Source of the DNA: Erythrobacter sp. SD-21
GTDB lineage: Bacteria > Pseudomonadota > Alphaproteobacteria > Sphingomonadales > Sphingomonadaceae
Length of the DNA: 64,000 bases
Direction of reading: 5' to 3'
NCBI RefSeq assembly: GCF_000181515.1
Contig: NZ_ABCG01000010.1
Span: 1 to 64,000 of the forward strand
Part shown: piece after piece, positions 26,894 through 36,396 of the stretch
Layout: every line of letters starts with the position of its first letter
Position numbering within the stretch: the stretch's first letter is position 1
Position numbers and translations under genes: made by a program
The notes under the pieces: model-generated
Told to the model about the DNA's origin: nothing
Seen by the model: only the letters and a program-made list of their open reading frames with translations
The model's database searches: none

Positions 26894-28261
26894 TTAACGT
26901 TTCGTTGGAAGCGGTAAGGAGTTTTTCTCATGGCCGCCAAGCACTCGCCAGACGACATAGGCAGCCAGCGCTCCGCCGGCGAGATTGGCGACCAGTTCGG
27001 CCCCGTAAATCGCTTCCGCACCCCAGCTTGTGCGCAGGACCCAGGCAAAGGGCATCATGACGAGGAACACGCGCGCCGCGCTCTGCGCCAAGGCGTAAGG
27101 CGCGTGGTCGACCGCGTTCAGGGCGCCGTTGCCCACGATCAGCAGGCCGAAGCCCGCATAGCCCCAGACCGAGATGGCAAGGTAGCGCGAGAATTCCTCG
27201 ATGACCTCCGGATCGTCGGTGAAGAAGTCGGCGAACCATGTTCCGAAGGCAAACAGCACAAGGGCGATGGCCAGGCCGTAGACGATGCAAAAGAGGCCCG
27301 CCCAGTACATCGCCCGGCGCGCCCTGTCCGCGCGGTTCGCGCCCCAGTTCTGCCCGATGATCGCCCCGATCGATCCCGACAGGCCAAGCAGCGGGACGAC
27401 CGCGAAGCTTTGCAAGCGCCCGGCCGCGCCGAAGCCCGCAATCGCCGCTTCGCCCTGGCTGGCGAGGAGGGCGGTGAGCACGGAAAGGCCGACGGGGTTA
27501 ATGGCGTTGGAAAAGGCAGCCGGTCCGGCTACCTTGAGGATAGCGCCGCCCGAGGCGGCGATATCGCATTGGCGGATGAGCGAGGGGTGGATCGCCAGCT
27601 GTGCGCGGTTGATGAAGACGAGCGCGATAACGCAGGCGACGCCATAGCCGATGATCGAAGCATAGGCCGCGCCCGCAACGCCGAACCCCTCGAAGCCCAG
27701 CGCGCCGGTGATGAGGATCGGGTCGAGTATCCAGTTTACCACCGAATAGGTGATCGAAATCAGCGAGACGTAGCGCGCCTCGCCCTGTCCGCGCAGCACG
27801 CCGCTCAGCCCCATCTGCAGCAGCAGCACCGGCATGCCGAGCGAGAAGGGCCGCATATATTCGGTGATGAGAGGCATCAACTCGTCGCTCGCCTGCATCA
27901 GGCGGAACAGTGGATCGAGAAGCAGGAACAGTGTCAGGCCAAGGAACACCCCGGCGGTCAGCGCGAAGATCGCGCCGAAATTCGCCCGCCGCTCGGCTCG
28001 CTCCACATCGCCTTCGCCCAGCGCCCGCGAGATCACGGAATTGATCCCGACCATCACGCCGACACCGAGGCTGGAGAGCGCGATGATGATGGGGAAGATG
28101 AAGCTGACGGCGGCCAGTTCCGCTGATCCCAGCTGGCCGATGAAATAGGCGTCGATCAGCCCGACCGACATGATTGCGGCCACGCCGACGATCATTGGCA
28201 GTGTCTGCGTCACGAGATGGCGGCGTATGCTCCCGCGGGTGAGTTTGGCCGTCTCGCTCAT
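26894..28261 (-). CDS. MATE family efflux transporter
   Basis: This 455-residue inner-membrane protein has the twelve-helix MATE layout in two related halves. It should export cationic drugs or metabolites in exchange for Na+ or H+. Family features include PMIVGVAAIMSVGLIDAYFIGQLG at the start (abridged), GINSVISRALGEGD, LRGQGEARY and GQNWGANRADRARRA. The cheA start lies 49 bases downstream of its stop on the same strand, but function gives no reason to think they belong together. Substrate is unknown. Confidence 0.92.
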   Translation of the reverse strand: MSETAKLTRGSIRRHLVTQTLPMIVGVAAIMSVGLIDAYFIGQLGSAELAAVSFIFPIIIALSSLGVGVMVGINSVISRALGEGDVERAERRANFGAIFALTAGVFLGLTLFLLLDPLFRLMQASDELMPLITEYMRPFSLGMPVLLLQMGLSGVLRGQGEARYVSLISITYSVVNWILDPILITGALGFEGFGVAGAAYASIIGYGVACVIALVFINRAQLAIHPSLIRQCDIAASGGAILKVAGPAAFSNAINPVGLSVLTALLASQGEAAIAGFGAAGRLQSFAVVPLLGLSGSIGAIIGQNWGANRADRARRAMYWAGLFCIVYGLAIALVLFAFGTWFADFFTDDPEVIEEFSRYLAISVWGYAGFGLLIVGNGALNAVDHAPYALAQSAARVFLVMMPFAWVLRTSWGAEAIYGAELVANLAGGALAAYVVWRVLGGHEKNSLPLPTKR

Positions 28262-28385
28262 TGTTCCAGCGCGCTAGCGGGGCGGGGCGCGGTTGGGAAG
28301 CGCCGATTGACGGGCGAGGCGCTTGCCGCACACGGCCTCCCCGTGCGATAGAAGTTGCAAAGAGAGACCGACAGGAGAGTTCGCC

Positions 28386-29150
28386 ATGGCCACCCAGATG
28401 AAACCCAAGTTCGAATGCAGCGAAGAAGAATGGAAGGTCCGCCAGGATCTGGCCGCCTGTTACCGCATTTTCGAACATCTCGGCTGGGGCGAAAGCATCT
28501 ACAACCACATCTCGGTGGCGGTGCCGGGCGAGAAGGACACGTTCCTGATCAACCCCTTCGGCCTGCTCTATGATGAAGTGACCGCCTCCAACCTCGTGAA
28601 GATCGATGTCGAGGGCAACAATGTAGGCCAGTCGCAATATATGGTGAACAAGGCCGGATTCACCCAGCACGCGCACTTCCACAAGCATCTGGGCGAGAAG
28701 GCGACCGCCATCTGCCACGTCCACACCACCGCCACCATGGCGGTGTGCAGCCACAAGGACGGGCTGCTGCCGACCAATTTCTACGCCTGCAATTTCCAGG
28801 GCCAGATCGGCTATCACGATTTCGAAGGCGTCACCGTGCGCCCCGAGGAAGGCGACCGGCTGGTCGAGAACCTCGGCGATCATTCGATCCTGATGCTACG
28901 CAACCACGGCCCCGTGGTTATGGACAAGACCATCCCCGGCATGTTCGTGAAGATGTGGGCGCTCCAGCGCGCCTGCGAAATCCAGGTTGCCACATTGAGC
29001 CAGGGCGAACCCAATATCGTCAAGCAGGAGGTGGTCGACGTGCACCAGCGCGACCTGTCCACCATGCAGACGCAGGGCGGGGCAGGCCTGTTCGACTTCG
29101 AGGCGTGGAAGCGCCGCGTGTCGAAGATCGACGACAGCTGGAAGAGCTAA
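28386..29150 (+). CDS. Class II aldolase/adducin family protein
   Basis: This 254-residue protein has the fold of zinc-dependent sugar-phosphate aldolases and epimerases. The metal ligands are suggested by CHVHTTATMA (HxH, about residues 106-108) and the later LRNHGPVV. The start NHISVAVPG and NPFGLLYDEVTASNL are typical. The ATG at 28386 follows AGGAGAG; the earlier in-frame ATG at 28323 is probably not used. Members of this sub-group are usually uncharacterised. It lies 41 bases before the [2Fe-2S] protein gene and is likely co-transcribed. Confidence 0.9.
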   Translation: MATQMKPKFECSEEEWKVRQDLAACYRIFEHLGWGESIYNHISVAVPGEKDTFLINPFGLLYDEVTASNLVKIDVEGNNVGQSQYMVNKAGFTQHAHFHKHLGEKATAICHVHTTATMAVCSHKDGLLPTNFYACNFQGQIGYHDFEGVTVRPEEGDRLVENLGDHSILMLRNHGPVVMDKTIPGMFVKMWALQRACEIQVATLSQGEPNIVKQEVVDVHQRDLSTMQTQGGAGLFDFEAWKRRVSKIDDSWKS

Positions 29151-29191
29151 GCCCTCTCGACATTCCCGCGCATTGAAGCGAAGGCACCGCC

Positions 29192-29749
29192 ATGTCGCGC
29201 ATGACGGTCAACGAACGTCCCATCGAATTCCTGATGGACCCCGAAACGCCCCTGCTGTGGGCGCTGCGCGACGCTGCCAATCTGACCGGCACGAAATACG
29301 GCTGCGGCAATGGCGATTGCGGGGCCTGCGTCGTCCATATCGACGGCGAGCCGCTGCGCAGTTGCCTCGTCACCATTGCGGAGGCGGAAGGGCGCTTCAT
29401 CAAGACGATCGAAGGGCTGTCGGGCGACCGCACCCATCCGGTGCAGCAGGCGCTGGTGGCCGAACAGGCGATCCAGTGCGGGTTCTGCACGCCGGGTATC
29501 GTGATGGCGGCGGCTGCGCTGATCGACCGCAATCCCGGTGCGAGCGAGGCCGAGATCAAGGCCGCCATCCCGAACATCTGCCGCTGCGGCGTCTATCCGC
29601 GACTGGTGCGCGCCATCCAGCGCGCGGGCCGGGTGGCGCGCCGGCAGGAGCGGATCAGCGCTGCCCCGTCGCCGGGTATCAGCGCCAAAGATGCAGCGGC
29701 CGAAGTGCCCGCGCTCAGCGCGCCGCCTTCCGCACCCGAACGCGACTAA
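29192..29749 (+). CDS. Orphan [2Fe-2S] subunit of the xanthine oxidase type
   Basis: This 185-residue protein matches the small electron-transfer subunit of molybdenum hydroxylases (isoquinoline 1-oxidoreductase, CO dehydrogenase type). The plant-type cluster motif is GCGNGDCGACVV near residue 34, and the second cluster is CGFCTPG near 92 with ICRCGVYPR near 129. Such subunits normally sit beside a molybdopterin large subunit, which is not in this window. A Pro/Ala-rich tail of about 30 residues follows the second cluster. Its partner may be encoded elsewhere, or it may serve another redox protein. Confidence 0.9.
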   Translation: MSRMTVNERPIEFLMDPETPLLWALRDAANLTGTKYGCGNGDCGACVVHIDGEPLRSCLVTIAEAEGRFIKTIEGLSGDRTHPVQQALVAEQAIQCGFCTPGIVMAAAALIDRNPGASEAEIKAAIPNICRCGVYPRLVRAIQRAGRVARRQERISAAPSPGISAKDAAAEVPALSAPPSAPERD

Positions 29750-29760
29750 ACCCCTACGCA

Positions 29761-29788
29761 AAACGGCGACCGTTGCCGGCCGCCGTTT
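29761..29788. terminator. Bidirectional terminator between convergent genes
   Basis: A perfect 8-bp stem, AAACGGCG (29761-29768) with CGCCGTTT (29781-29788), ends in A/T on both sides and lies between the convergent [2Fe-2S] and TonB-receptor genes. Confidence 0.6.
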
Positions 29789-29812
29789 CACTTTGCCTAT
29801 CTTCCTGGCAGA

Positions 29813-31921
29813 TCAGAGCTCGAAGCGAACCCCGAAGCGCGCGCTGAACGGGTCGGCGGGCTGGATGTTGTTGTCGCCGTGGGCGCTCGGGTAATAGGTC
29901 TCGTCGAACAGGTTCTCGATATTGACCTGTAGGCTCAGGCGATCGCTCACCGTGTAGAAGGCCGCCGCGTCGACACGCCAGTAGGCGGGCAGGACGACAT
30001 CGTTCGAGAAGCTGGCGAATTGCTCCGACTGGTGGATCACGCCGAGACCGAAGCCGATCGTGTCGGTAACGTCGAAGCGGTTCCATGCGCTGATCGAGTG
30101 CCGGGGAAGCTGCTGCAGGCGCTGGCCCGCATCGCCGAACGCGTTGTCGTTCAGCAGTTCGCCGTCGAGATAGGTGTAGCCGAGGTTGGCCTTCCAGAAG
30201 TCGGTGACTTCGCCGACCGCGCCGATCTCGAAACCTTCCGCACGGCTCTCGCCGGCCAGCACGGACAGCGTCGGGTCGGCCGGGTCGGTTGCGCGAATAT
30301 TGGTGCGCTCCAGTCGGAACAGCGCGGCCGAGACCAGTACATTGCTGAGCGGAGCCCACTTTGCGCCGATTTCGTAATTGGTGAACTTCTCCGGCTCGAA
30401 CTGCGCACTGTCGGGGGAGAGTACGAGGAACTGGTCGCCCGCCTGCGGGAGGAAGCTCTGCGCATAGCTGGCGTAAATCGACAGGTCGGGCGTGGGCTTG
30501 ACGATCACACCGGCGCGCGGGCTGAATTCCTCGTCCACACGGTCGCCTTCGACGCCGTTGATGAGGTCGATGGTCTCGAGGTCGAAGCGATCCCAGCGCA
30601 GGCCGCCGACCAGCTCGATATAGTCGCCGATCTGCAGCTGTTCCTGCACATAGAAGGACAGGGTCGAAAGCTGGCTGTCGCGCGAACGCGAGGTCGGGTT
30701 GAGCGTGTAGGCCGGGATGAAGATCGTCTCTGCCAGCGGGGTGGCGTTGTCATCGGTGGTCAGCGGATCGCCATCGTCGAAGCTGACCGTCTGGCGCGCG
30801 TTCTGCGTGTCTTGGCTGCTGGCCTCGAAGCCGAACAGCAGGGTCGATTCGATGGTGCCGGTGCCGGCTTCCCAAATGCCGTTTGCCTGGCCGATCCAGT
30901 TGCGGCGGACGGTGGTGTCACGATAGCCGCCCAGGAACACGTCGGTGCCGTCGGTGCCGCTCGGTACGATGTTCTGATAGGCCTTGTCGTAATCGGCGAA
31001 CTGGAGGCTGGCGTTAGCCGAGAGGCCGCCGTTGAACGCGTGCTCGACGCGGAGGCGGGCGATGTTCACTTCGGCCGTGGCGAAGTTGAAATCGGGATCC
31101 CCGAAGAAGGTGCTGTCGAAGCCGGTCAGCGGACCGCCGTTCAGCGACGGCACGCCGCGATCGGTGACGCGCTCGTCATTGTCGTAAGTGTAGCTCGCGT
31201 AGAGCGTGGTGTCCGGGCCCAGAGCTGCGGTCAGCGTCGGCGAGATGCCGATGAAGCGGCCCTCGTAGAAGTCGCGGTCGTTGTCGAATTCCTCGTAGGT
31301 CGCGTTGAGACGAAGGGCGAGGCTGTCCGAGGCGGCGTGGTTCACATCGGCGAGCAGGGCGAAGGCGCCGAAGCTGTCGACCGAGGCTTCTCCGCTGATG
31401 GCGGACTGGAACTCGGCGCGTTTGGCCACGCGGTTGATCGCGCCGCCACCGGCGCCGCGGCCGAAGATCAGCGCGTTGGCGCCCTTGAGGACTTCGACCC
31501 GCTCGATGTTGTAGAGGGAGCGATAATATTGCGCGTCGTCGCGCAGCCCGTCGATATAGAAGTCGGCGGTCGATTCCTGGCCGCGGATGAATACCTCATC
31601 GCGGTGGCCTTCGCCGGTTTCCATGCTGATGCCGGGGACATAGCGCAGCGCATCGCCGAGCTGGTGGACGGCCTGGTCTTCCAGCTGGTCTTCGGTGATG
31701 AAGCTGACCGCCTGCGGCACGTCGATGAGCGGGGTCGGCGTCTTGGTGGCGGTGGAGCCATCGTCGGTGCCGTAATCGTCCGCGCGCTCGCCTTTCACCA
31801 CGATGTCGGAAGGCAGGTAGTCACGTTCGGGCTGGCCGTCGGCGCTCGCGGTGCTGGCCATGGCGGGTGCGGCCATGGCGGTTCCGGCGAGCAGGAGAGC
31901 GGCACGGGTGAAGGGCTTCAT
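29813..31921 (-). CDS. TonB-dependent siderophore receptor
   Basis: This 702-residue outer-membrane beta-barrel should import ferric siderophores, driven by TonB. It has a signal peptide (MKPFTRAALLLAGTAMAAPAMAS), a plug domain with the block RYVPGISMETGEGHRDEVFIRG (abridged) and YIDGLRDDAQYYRS, and a barrel ending in ARFGVRFEL with a terminal Leu-type signature. The plug resembles the catecholate receptors Fiu and FhuE. The ATG at 31921 begins the signal peptide. Two Fur-box-like sequences lie 18-66 bases upstream, so iron repression is likely. Confidence 0.93.
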   Translation of the reverse strand: MKPFTRAALLLAGTAMAAPAMASTASADGQPERDYLPSDIVVKGERADDYGTDDGSTATKTPTPLIDVPQAVSFITEDQLEDQAVHQLGDALRYVPGISMETGEGHRDEVFIRGQESTADFYIDGLRDDAQYYRSLYNIERVEVLKGANALIFGRGAGGGAINRVAKRAEFQSAISGEASVDSFGAFALLADVNHAASDSLALRLNATYEEFDNDRDFYEGRFIGISPTLTAALGPDTTLYASYTYDNDERVTDRGVPSLNGGPLTGFDSTFFGDPDFNFATAEVNIARLRVEHAFNGGLSANASLQFADYDKAYQNIVPSGTDGTDVFLGGYRDTTVRRNWIGQANGIWEAGTGTIESTLLFGFEASSQDTQNARQTVSFDDGDPLTTDDNATPLAETIFIPAYTLNPTSRSRDSQLSTLSFYVQEQLQIGDYIELVGGLRWDRFDLETIDLINGVEGDRVDEEFSPRAGVIVKPTPDLSIYASYAQSFLPQAGDQFLVLSPDSAQFEPEKFTNYEIGAKWAPLSNVLVSAALFRLERTNIRATDPADPTLSVLAGESRAEGFEIGAVGEVTDFWKANLGYTYLDGELLNDNAFGDAGQRLQQLPRHSISAWNRFDVTDTIGFGLGVIHQSEQFASFSNDVVLPAYWRVDAAAFYTVSDRLSLQVNIENLFDETYYPSAHGDNNIQPADPFSARFGVRFEL

Positions 31922-31938
31922 AAAGGGCTTTCTGTTCT

Positions 31939-31953
31939 TGCGAATGATTATCA
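31939..31953. promoter_or_regulatory. Fur box, proximal
   Basis: TGCGAATGATTATCA matches 12 of 14 defined positions of the 7-1-7 Fur consensus (TGATAAT-N-ATTATCA). It lies 18 bases upstream of the siderophore receptor start, where bound Fur would block transcription under iron-rich conditions. Confidence 0.7.
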
Positions 31954-31972
31954 ATTGCTGAATGCCTGCTAT

Positions 31973-31987
31973 TGAGAACCATTCGCA
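31973..31987. promoter_or_regulatory. Fur box, distal
   Basis: TGAGAACCATTCGCA matches 11 of 14 defined positions of the same Fur consensus. Its centre is 34 bases from the proximal box, about three helical turns, which places the two on the same DNA face. Confidence 0.5.
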
Positions 31988-32087
31988 TTTTCAACCCCGA
32001 ATCTGCCTTTCGCGCATTAAAAAATCGCGAGAGTGGCTTTCTCTCATCGCAAGGGTCGATTAGCGGGGGTGGCAAAGGAGACCCGAT

Positions 32088-32432
32088 ATGAAGGCCACGA
32101 TCTGGCACAATCCCAAGTGCGGCACCTCGCGCAAGACGCTCGCCATCCTCGAAAGCCTGTCGAAGGTGGACGTGGAGGTGGTCGAATATCTGAAGGACCC
32201 GCCGACGGCTCAGAAGCTCGCGCAGCTTTACAAGGACGCCGGAATCACGCCGAACGAGGGCCTGCGGATACGCGGGACCGATGCGGTGGACCGCGGCCTG
32301 CCCGATGCGAGCGCGGACGAAGTGCTGGCCGCCATGGTCGCCGACCCGATCCTGATCGAACGGCCGCTGGTCGAAACCGACAAGGGCGCGCGCCTCTGCC
32401 GCCCGCAGGATACTGTCCTCGAAATCCTTTAG
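32088..32432 (+). CDS. arsC: Arsenate reductase, ArsC/glutaredoxin type
   Basis: This 114-residue thioredoxin-fold protein matches the ArsC family. The active-site Cys12 is in IWHNPKCGTSRK, and further family blocks are EVVEYLKDPPT, RGTDAVDRGL and DPILIERPLVET. Such proteins reduce arsenate using glutathione and glutaredoxin, although stand-alone copies are often redox enzymes of unknown role. No arsenite pump or ArsR is nearby, so arsenic resistance is not established. AAAGGAG precedes the ATG. Its stop codon interlocks with that of the convergent MFS gene. Confidence 0.88.
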   Translation: MKATIWHNPKCGTSRKTLAILESLSKVDVEVVEYLKDPPTAQKLAQLYKDAGITPNEGLRIRGTDAVDRGLPDASADEVLAAMVADPILIERPLVETDKGARLCRPQDTVLEIL

Positions 32433-33781
32433 CGGCGTTCGCGGGTGAGCGTGCTGTCGCGTTGCAGCGCGCCCCAGCCATAGATAAACACGGCCGCGCA
32501 TAGCGCCACGATCAGGCCGAAGCCGAGCCAGTCGGAATGGCCATAGAGCCAGACGCCGAGCGCGGGCGCGTAGATGAAGCTCGCGCCCGCAACGCTCGCC
32601 GTGATGCCCGAAGCCTGCCCCTGCTCCGCCCGCGTCACAGCCAGCGAGGTGCCCGCCGTGCTGCCGGGGCGGAAAAGGCCGAAGCCTAGCGAGGCGATGG
32701 CGTAGGCCAGCGCGATGGCATGGAGGTTGTCGGCAACGCCCAGATAGGCGACGCCAGCGGCTGCAATCGTGATGCCCGACAACGTGGCCGCGCGCGGACC
32801 CAGATCGAGCCGCGGGATCAGCCCCCATTGCGCGAGCAGGGTGGCAATCGCCCCGCACATCAGGACGAGGCCGACCGGCCCCGTGCCCTCAGCCGGGGTG
32901 GCCCGCAGCCCGAGCCGATCGAGCACGAGAAAACCGATGATGCCCAGCACCATCGCCTGCGCGTGCCCCCCGATCAGGCCGACCGTGACCCAGGGGCGCA
33001 GGCGCGGTTCGAACCAGCGCAGCTTGTGCGGTTCGACTTCTTCCTCGTCTTCGTCGTCTTCGGCGTGGGAGGATTGCGTGCCCCCACCGGCATAGGGCGC
33101 GTCGTAAGTTTGGCCGCGTGCAGGAAATTGCGGCTCGTCGTTGGGCAGGCGCAGCCGCAGCGCCATCAGCGTGGCGAAGCCGATCAGCGCAAAGATGATG
33201 AAGGGTCCGGTCAGCCCGACGAAGGGCAGCACCATCAGCGGCGCCAGCGCCGGGCCGATAACCGTGCCGAGACCGAAACTCGATGCAATCAGCGAAAGCG
33301 CCTGCGTCCGCTCGGCGCGCGGGGTGCGGCTGGCGACATAGGCTTGCACCGCTGGCGGCGCCGCGCTGCCAAACCCGCCATAGAGACTGCGCGCAATGGC
33401 GAAAGCAATCAGCGCTGCCGTCCCGCCGAGGATGCCGATGAGACCCAGCCAGAGCGCAAGGCCGCACAACGCCATCGAGGCGATGAACCCGATGAGGCCC
33501 ACCGCCATCATCGCCTTGCGCCCGCGCCGGTCGGAACGCTCGGCCCAGATCGGCGCGCAGAGCACCCAGAGCAGCGCCGACCAGCTGTAGGCAAGGCTGA
33601 TCCAGACGTCGTCGATAGAGAGAGCGGTGCCGATCGAGGGCATGACCGACTGCATCGCCGTATTGCCCGCCGCCGTGGTCAGCATCACCGCGAACAGCAG
33701 CACCATGCGCTCGCGCGAGATGCTCTTCGGCCGGGCGGGCGGCGGCGCCGTAACGGCAGCTTTGGGATCGACATCGGCCAT
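32429..33781 (-). CDS. MFS transporter
   Basis: This 450-residue transporter has twelve helices in two halves. The loop motif WAERSDRRGRKAMM between helices 2 and 3 is the MFS signature A. An unusual highly acidic stretch (HAEDDEDEEEVEPHK, about residues 230-244) lies in the central cytoplasmic loop. The C-terminal half resembles multidrug exporters. I chose the ATG at 33781 (MADVDPKAA) over an earlier in-frame ATG at 33817, as the latter only adds a non-conserved leader. Substrate is unknown. Confidence 0.9.
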   Translation of the reverse strand: MADVDPKAAVTAPPPARPKSISRERMVLLFAVMLTTAAGNTAMQSVMPSIGTALSIDDVWISLAYSWSALLWVLCAPIWAERSDRRGRKAMMAVGLIGFIASMALCGLALWLGLIGILGGTAALIAFAIARSLYGGFGSAAPPAVQAYVASRTPRAERTQALSLIASSFGLGTVIGPALAPLMVLPFVGLTGPFIIFALIGFATLMALRLRLPNDEPQFPARGQTYDAPYAGGGTQSSHAEDDEDEEEVEPHKLRWFEPRLRPWVTVGLIGGHAQAMVLGIIGFLVLDRLGLRATPAEGTGPVGLVLMCGAIATLLAQWGLIPRLDLGPRAATLSGITIAAAGVAYLGVADNLHAIALAYAIASLGFGLFRPGSTAGTSLAVTRAEQGQASGITASVAGASFIYAPALGVWLYGHSDWLGFGLIVALCAAVFIYGWGALQRDSTLTRERR

Positions 33782-33918
33782 GGATAACCCGCTAGGCCTG
33801 TGCCCCATCGCTTGCAATGGCCGTGGGCTGCTGCCAAACCCTGCGACCTGGTTTAGGGTCAGCGAGAGGAAATGGGTTGTCCGGTCAACAAGGCTTGGGT
33901 GCGATCGAGCGCCGCACG

Positions 33919-34521
33919 ATGAAGCAGCGCGCGGCGCGGTTGTTCGGCCAGTGGGGCGTCTTCTTCAAGGGCTTCCTCGAAGAGCCGCGCATGGTCGGTT
34001 CGATTATCCCCTCCTCGCGCTTCACCATCCGCAAGATGCTGGAACGGGTGAAGTGGGACGAGTGCAAGGTTTTCGTCGAATACGGGCCGGGCGTCGGCAC
34101 CTTCTGCCAGGCCGTGCTCGACCGTCTGCCGCGTGACGGGCAGCTGATCGTGATCGACACGAACCCGCTCTATATCGACTATTTGAAGAAGCATTTCCGT
34201 GACAGCCGCTTCAGCGCGGTCCACGGCTCCGCTGCCGATGTGGAGGCGATCGTCGAGGCGCATGGGCACGAGAACGCAGACTACGTGCTTTCCGGCCTGC
34301 CGTTCTCGACCCTGCCTGAGAACGTGGGGCCGGCCATTGCCGATGCGACCTATCGCGTGATCCGCCCGGGCGGCGCGTTTCTGGTCTACCAGTTCTCGGC
34401 CAGGGCGCGCGATTACATGGCGCGCAATTTCGAGCGGATCGAAAGCGGTTTCGAACCGCTCAACGTCCTTCCCTGCCAGCTCTTCTGGGGTTGGAAGGAG
34501 CCGAAGAACCCTGCTGCCTAG
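33919..34521 (+). CDS. SAM-dependent methyltransferase, PmtA-like (phospholipid N-methyltransferase type)
   Basis: This 200-residue enzyme resembles bacterial phospholipid N-methyltransferases, which turn phosphatidylethanolamine into its methylated forms. The N-terminus WGVFFKGFLEEPRMVGSIIPSSR is typical of that group (abridged). The SAM site is VEYGPGVGTFCQAVL, and the catalytic-side motif is LSGLPFSTLP. The ATG at 33919 starts at the conserved block; the frame open to 33817 adds only low-complexity leader. Related methyltransferases can also act on rRNA, so the substrate is a family-level guess. Confidence 0.75.
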   Translation: MKQRAARLFGQWGVFFKGFLEEPRMVGSIIPSSRFTIRKMLERVKWDECKVFVEYGPGVGTFCQAVLDRLPRDGQLIVIDTNPLYIDYLKKHFRDSRFSAVHGSAADVEAIVEAHGHENADYVLSGLPFSTLPENVGPAIADATYRVIRPGGAFLVYQFSARARDYMARNFERIESGFEPLNVLPCQLFWGWKEPKNPAA

Positions 34522-35336
34522 GCCGCAGGGTTGCGCCCACGCTCGAGCCGCAGGAGTTGGCGGTGCGCCGCCGCTAGCACAAGGGTGAAGATTGCCACCC
34601 CGATCGCAATCAGAAAGGCGGCGACGATGACACCGCCAGTTTGCGCGATCGCTTGGCCAAACAGCGCCAGAACGACAGCGGAAAGCATGAGCGCAACAAA
34701 GGCGCAAATCGCAAGGGCAAGTCCGACCAGCAGGTAGAAAGCAAGCAGGCGGCCGCCATTGCCCTTGGTGCGGCGCCATGATGACCCGAGCACTGCGATG
34801 GGGTTCAATTGCCCCTCTCCGGCAATGATCGGCAAAATCAGGGAGAAGCGGGTCGTCAGATACCACCCCAGCACAAGCGCGGCGATCACGCCGAAAAAGC
34901 CCAGCGCGCCAAGGCCGGTAAGCGTCGTGGCCGCGACAATTAAACCCATTGCCAGCTGCACTAGGAGGGACTGCATGAACAGCGTAAGCAGCGCAGGAAA
35001 GAGCGCTTTGCCGGCAACGCCGATAGCCTCGCCAACGGTCGGGTTCGGTTTGCGCTCGAGTAGTGCCAGCATGGCCAATTGTCCTGTGGTGACGATCGCA
35101 AGGACTATGATCAGCACCCACCAGGTTTCCGCGTAGAAGGCAGACATCGCCTTCGACACTGCTTCCATGTCCGCCCCTTCCGGTGGTTGGGGGACTTCTG
35201 CAATGGTTGGTAGCAGGATCAGTGCAACCGCAAGCGGGATAAAGATAAACATCCCCGCGATGGACGTCAGCAGCGTGCGGTTTTCCGATGCGAGGCTTTT
35301 CACGTCGCGCCATCCTGTGTCGAGATCGAATTTCAT
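34518..35336 (-). CDS. Polytopic membrane protein, glycerophosphodiester phosphodiesterase membrane-domain-like
   Basis: This 272-residue protein has six hydrophobic segments and a conserved central stretch ([25 protein letters not shown], abridged) typical of the uncharacterised membrane domain often linked to glycerophosphodiester phosphodiesterases. There is no catalytic part. Two ATG codons lie side by side (35339 and 35336); AAGGGA sits seven bases before the second, which I chose. Its stop codon interlocks with that of the convergent methyltransferase gene through a CTAG palindrome. Function unknown. Confidence 0.7.
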   Translation of the reverse strand: MKFDLDTGWRDVKSLASENRTLLTSIAGMFIFIPLAVALILLPTIAEVPQPPEGADMEAVSKAMSAFYAETWWVLIIVLAIVTTGQLAMLALLERKPNPTVGEAIGVAGKALFPALLTLFMQSLLVQLAMGLIVAATTLTGLGALGFFGVIAALVLGWYLTTRFSLILPIIAGEGQLNPIAVLGSSWRRTKGNGGRLLAFYLLVGLALAICAFVALMLSAVVLALFGQAIAQTGGVIVAAFLIAIGVAIFTLVLAAAHRQLLRLERGRNPAA

Positions 35337-35396
35337 CATGGGGTCCCTTATCGTTGGGTCTTGATAAGCGCACGCACAATCGCCACGCAATCGCCG

Positions 35397-36068
35397 ATGA
35401 CCGCCGAACTCCCCGAAACGATCGAATACCGCCGCGAGGAGGGGCAGGTCCCCTATCGCGAGGCGCTAGCCGAGATGGAAGCGCGCAACCGCGCGATTGC
35501 CGAGGGCGAGGCGAAGGAAATGGTCTGGCTGCTCGAACATCCGCCGGTCTACACCGCCGGGACCAGCGCGCATGGTGCCGAACTGCTCGACCCGCGTTTC
35601 GAAGTGGTCGAAGCGGGGCGCGGTGGGCGGTACACCTATCACGGGCCCGGCCAGCGGATCGGCTATCTCATGCTGGACCTGAAGGCCCGCGGCCGGGACG
35701 TGCGCTGTTTCGTCCATTCGGTGGAAGGCTGGGTTATCGCCACGCTCGGCGATCTCGGCGTCGAATGTTGGCGCAGCGAGGGGCGGATCGGCATCTGGAC
35801 GCGCGATGTGGACGGGCGCGAGGCCAAGATCGGTGCGATCGGCGTGCGCGTGCGGCGCTGGGTGACCATGCACGGTTTCAGCGTCAACATCGCGCCGGAC
35901 CTCTCGCATTTCACCGGCATCGTGCCCTGCGGGATCGAGGAATTCGGCGTGACGAGCCTTGCCAAGCTCGGCCTCGACATCGCGCCGCCTGAGTTCGATA
36001 AGGCGTTGATGAACCGCGCGGGCGATTTCCTTTCCGCGCTCGAAGGAAAACCCGCATGTCTCCCCTGA
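35397..36068 (+). CDS. lipB: Octanoyl-[acyl-carrier-protein]:protein transferase LipB
   Basis: LipB moves octanoate from acyl carrier protein to the lipoyl domains of pyruvate dehydrogenase and its relatives, the first step of lipoic acid synthesis. The 223-residue protein has [32 protein letters not shown] with the catalytic Lys, and the conserved Cys in [16 protein letters not shown] chose the ATG at 35397; the longer frame begins with TTG at 35361. Its end overlaps the next lipoprotein gene by 13 bases. Confidence 0.95.
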   Translation: MTAELPETIEYRREEGQVPYREALAEMEARNRAIAEGEAKEMVWLLEHPPVYTAGTSAHGAELLDPRFEVVEAGRGGRYTYHGPGQRIGYLMLDLKARGRDVRCFVHSVEGWVIATLGDLGVECWRSEGRIGIWTRDVDGREAKIGAIGVRVRRWVTMHGFSVNIAPDLSHFTGIVPCGIEEFGVTSLAKLGLDIAPPEFDKALMNRAGDFLSALEGKPACLP

Positions 36069-36391
36069 TTCGCAAACCCCCGATCCGTTCGCTGCTTGTC
36101 GCAGCCTGCTGCGTCGCGCTGTCGGCCTGCGGCGAACAGGCCGAAACCCCGCAAGGCACGGAGGAAAATCTCGATGCGCGCGGCGAAGTTCTCGGCGGTA
36201 CGATCAGCGACGACATGCTGCCGCTCGACACGGTGACCTCGCAATCGCCGTCGCAAGCGGGCGGGGCCGGGGAGACTGGCGGGGAGGCGGCGTCACCCGC
36301 CGAACCTGCCGCGGCTGCCGAGCCGGCCGAAGAAACGCCCCCCGCTGCGGCGGAAGAGCCCGCGCCGGAAGACGACACGTCCGGCGAATAG
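36056..36391 (+). CDS. Small acidic lipoprotein
   Basis: This 111-residue protein begins with a lipoprotein signal peptide ending at the lipobox LSAC (Cys25). It should therefore be lipid-anchored and carried to the periplasmic face. The rest is low-complexity Ala/Glu/Pro, with no recognisable domain, and it is acidic. It starts inside lipB (13-base overlap) and is probably co-translated. Function unknown; such tails often act as spacers. Confidence 0.75.
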   Translation: MSPLIRKPPIRSLLVAACCVALSACGEQAETPQGTEENLDARGEVLGGTISDDMLPLDTVTSQSPSQAGGAGETGGEAASPAEPAAAAEPAEETPPAAAEEPAPEDDTSGE

Positions 36392-36396
36392 GTCGC

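Noticed and set aside
30020-31975. 651-codon plus-strand frame across the TonB receptor gene
   Set aside because: Composition is typical of an antisense shadow, and the receptor on the minus strand has a clear plug and barrel.
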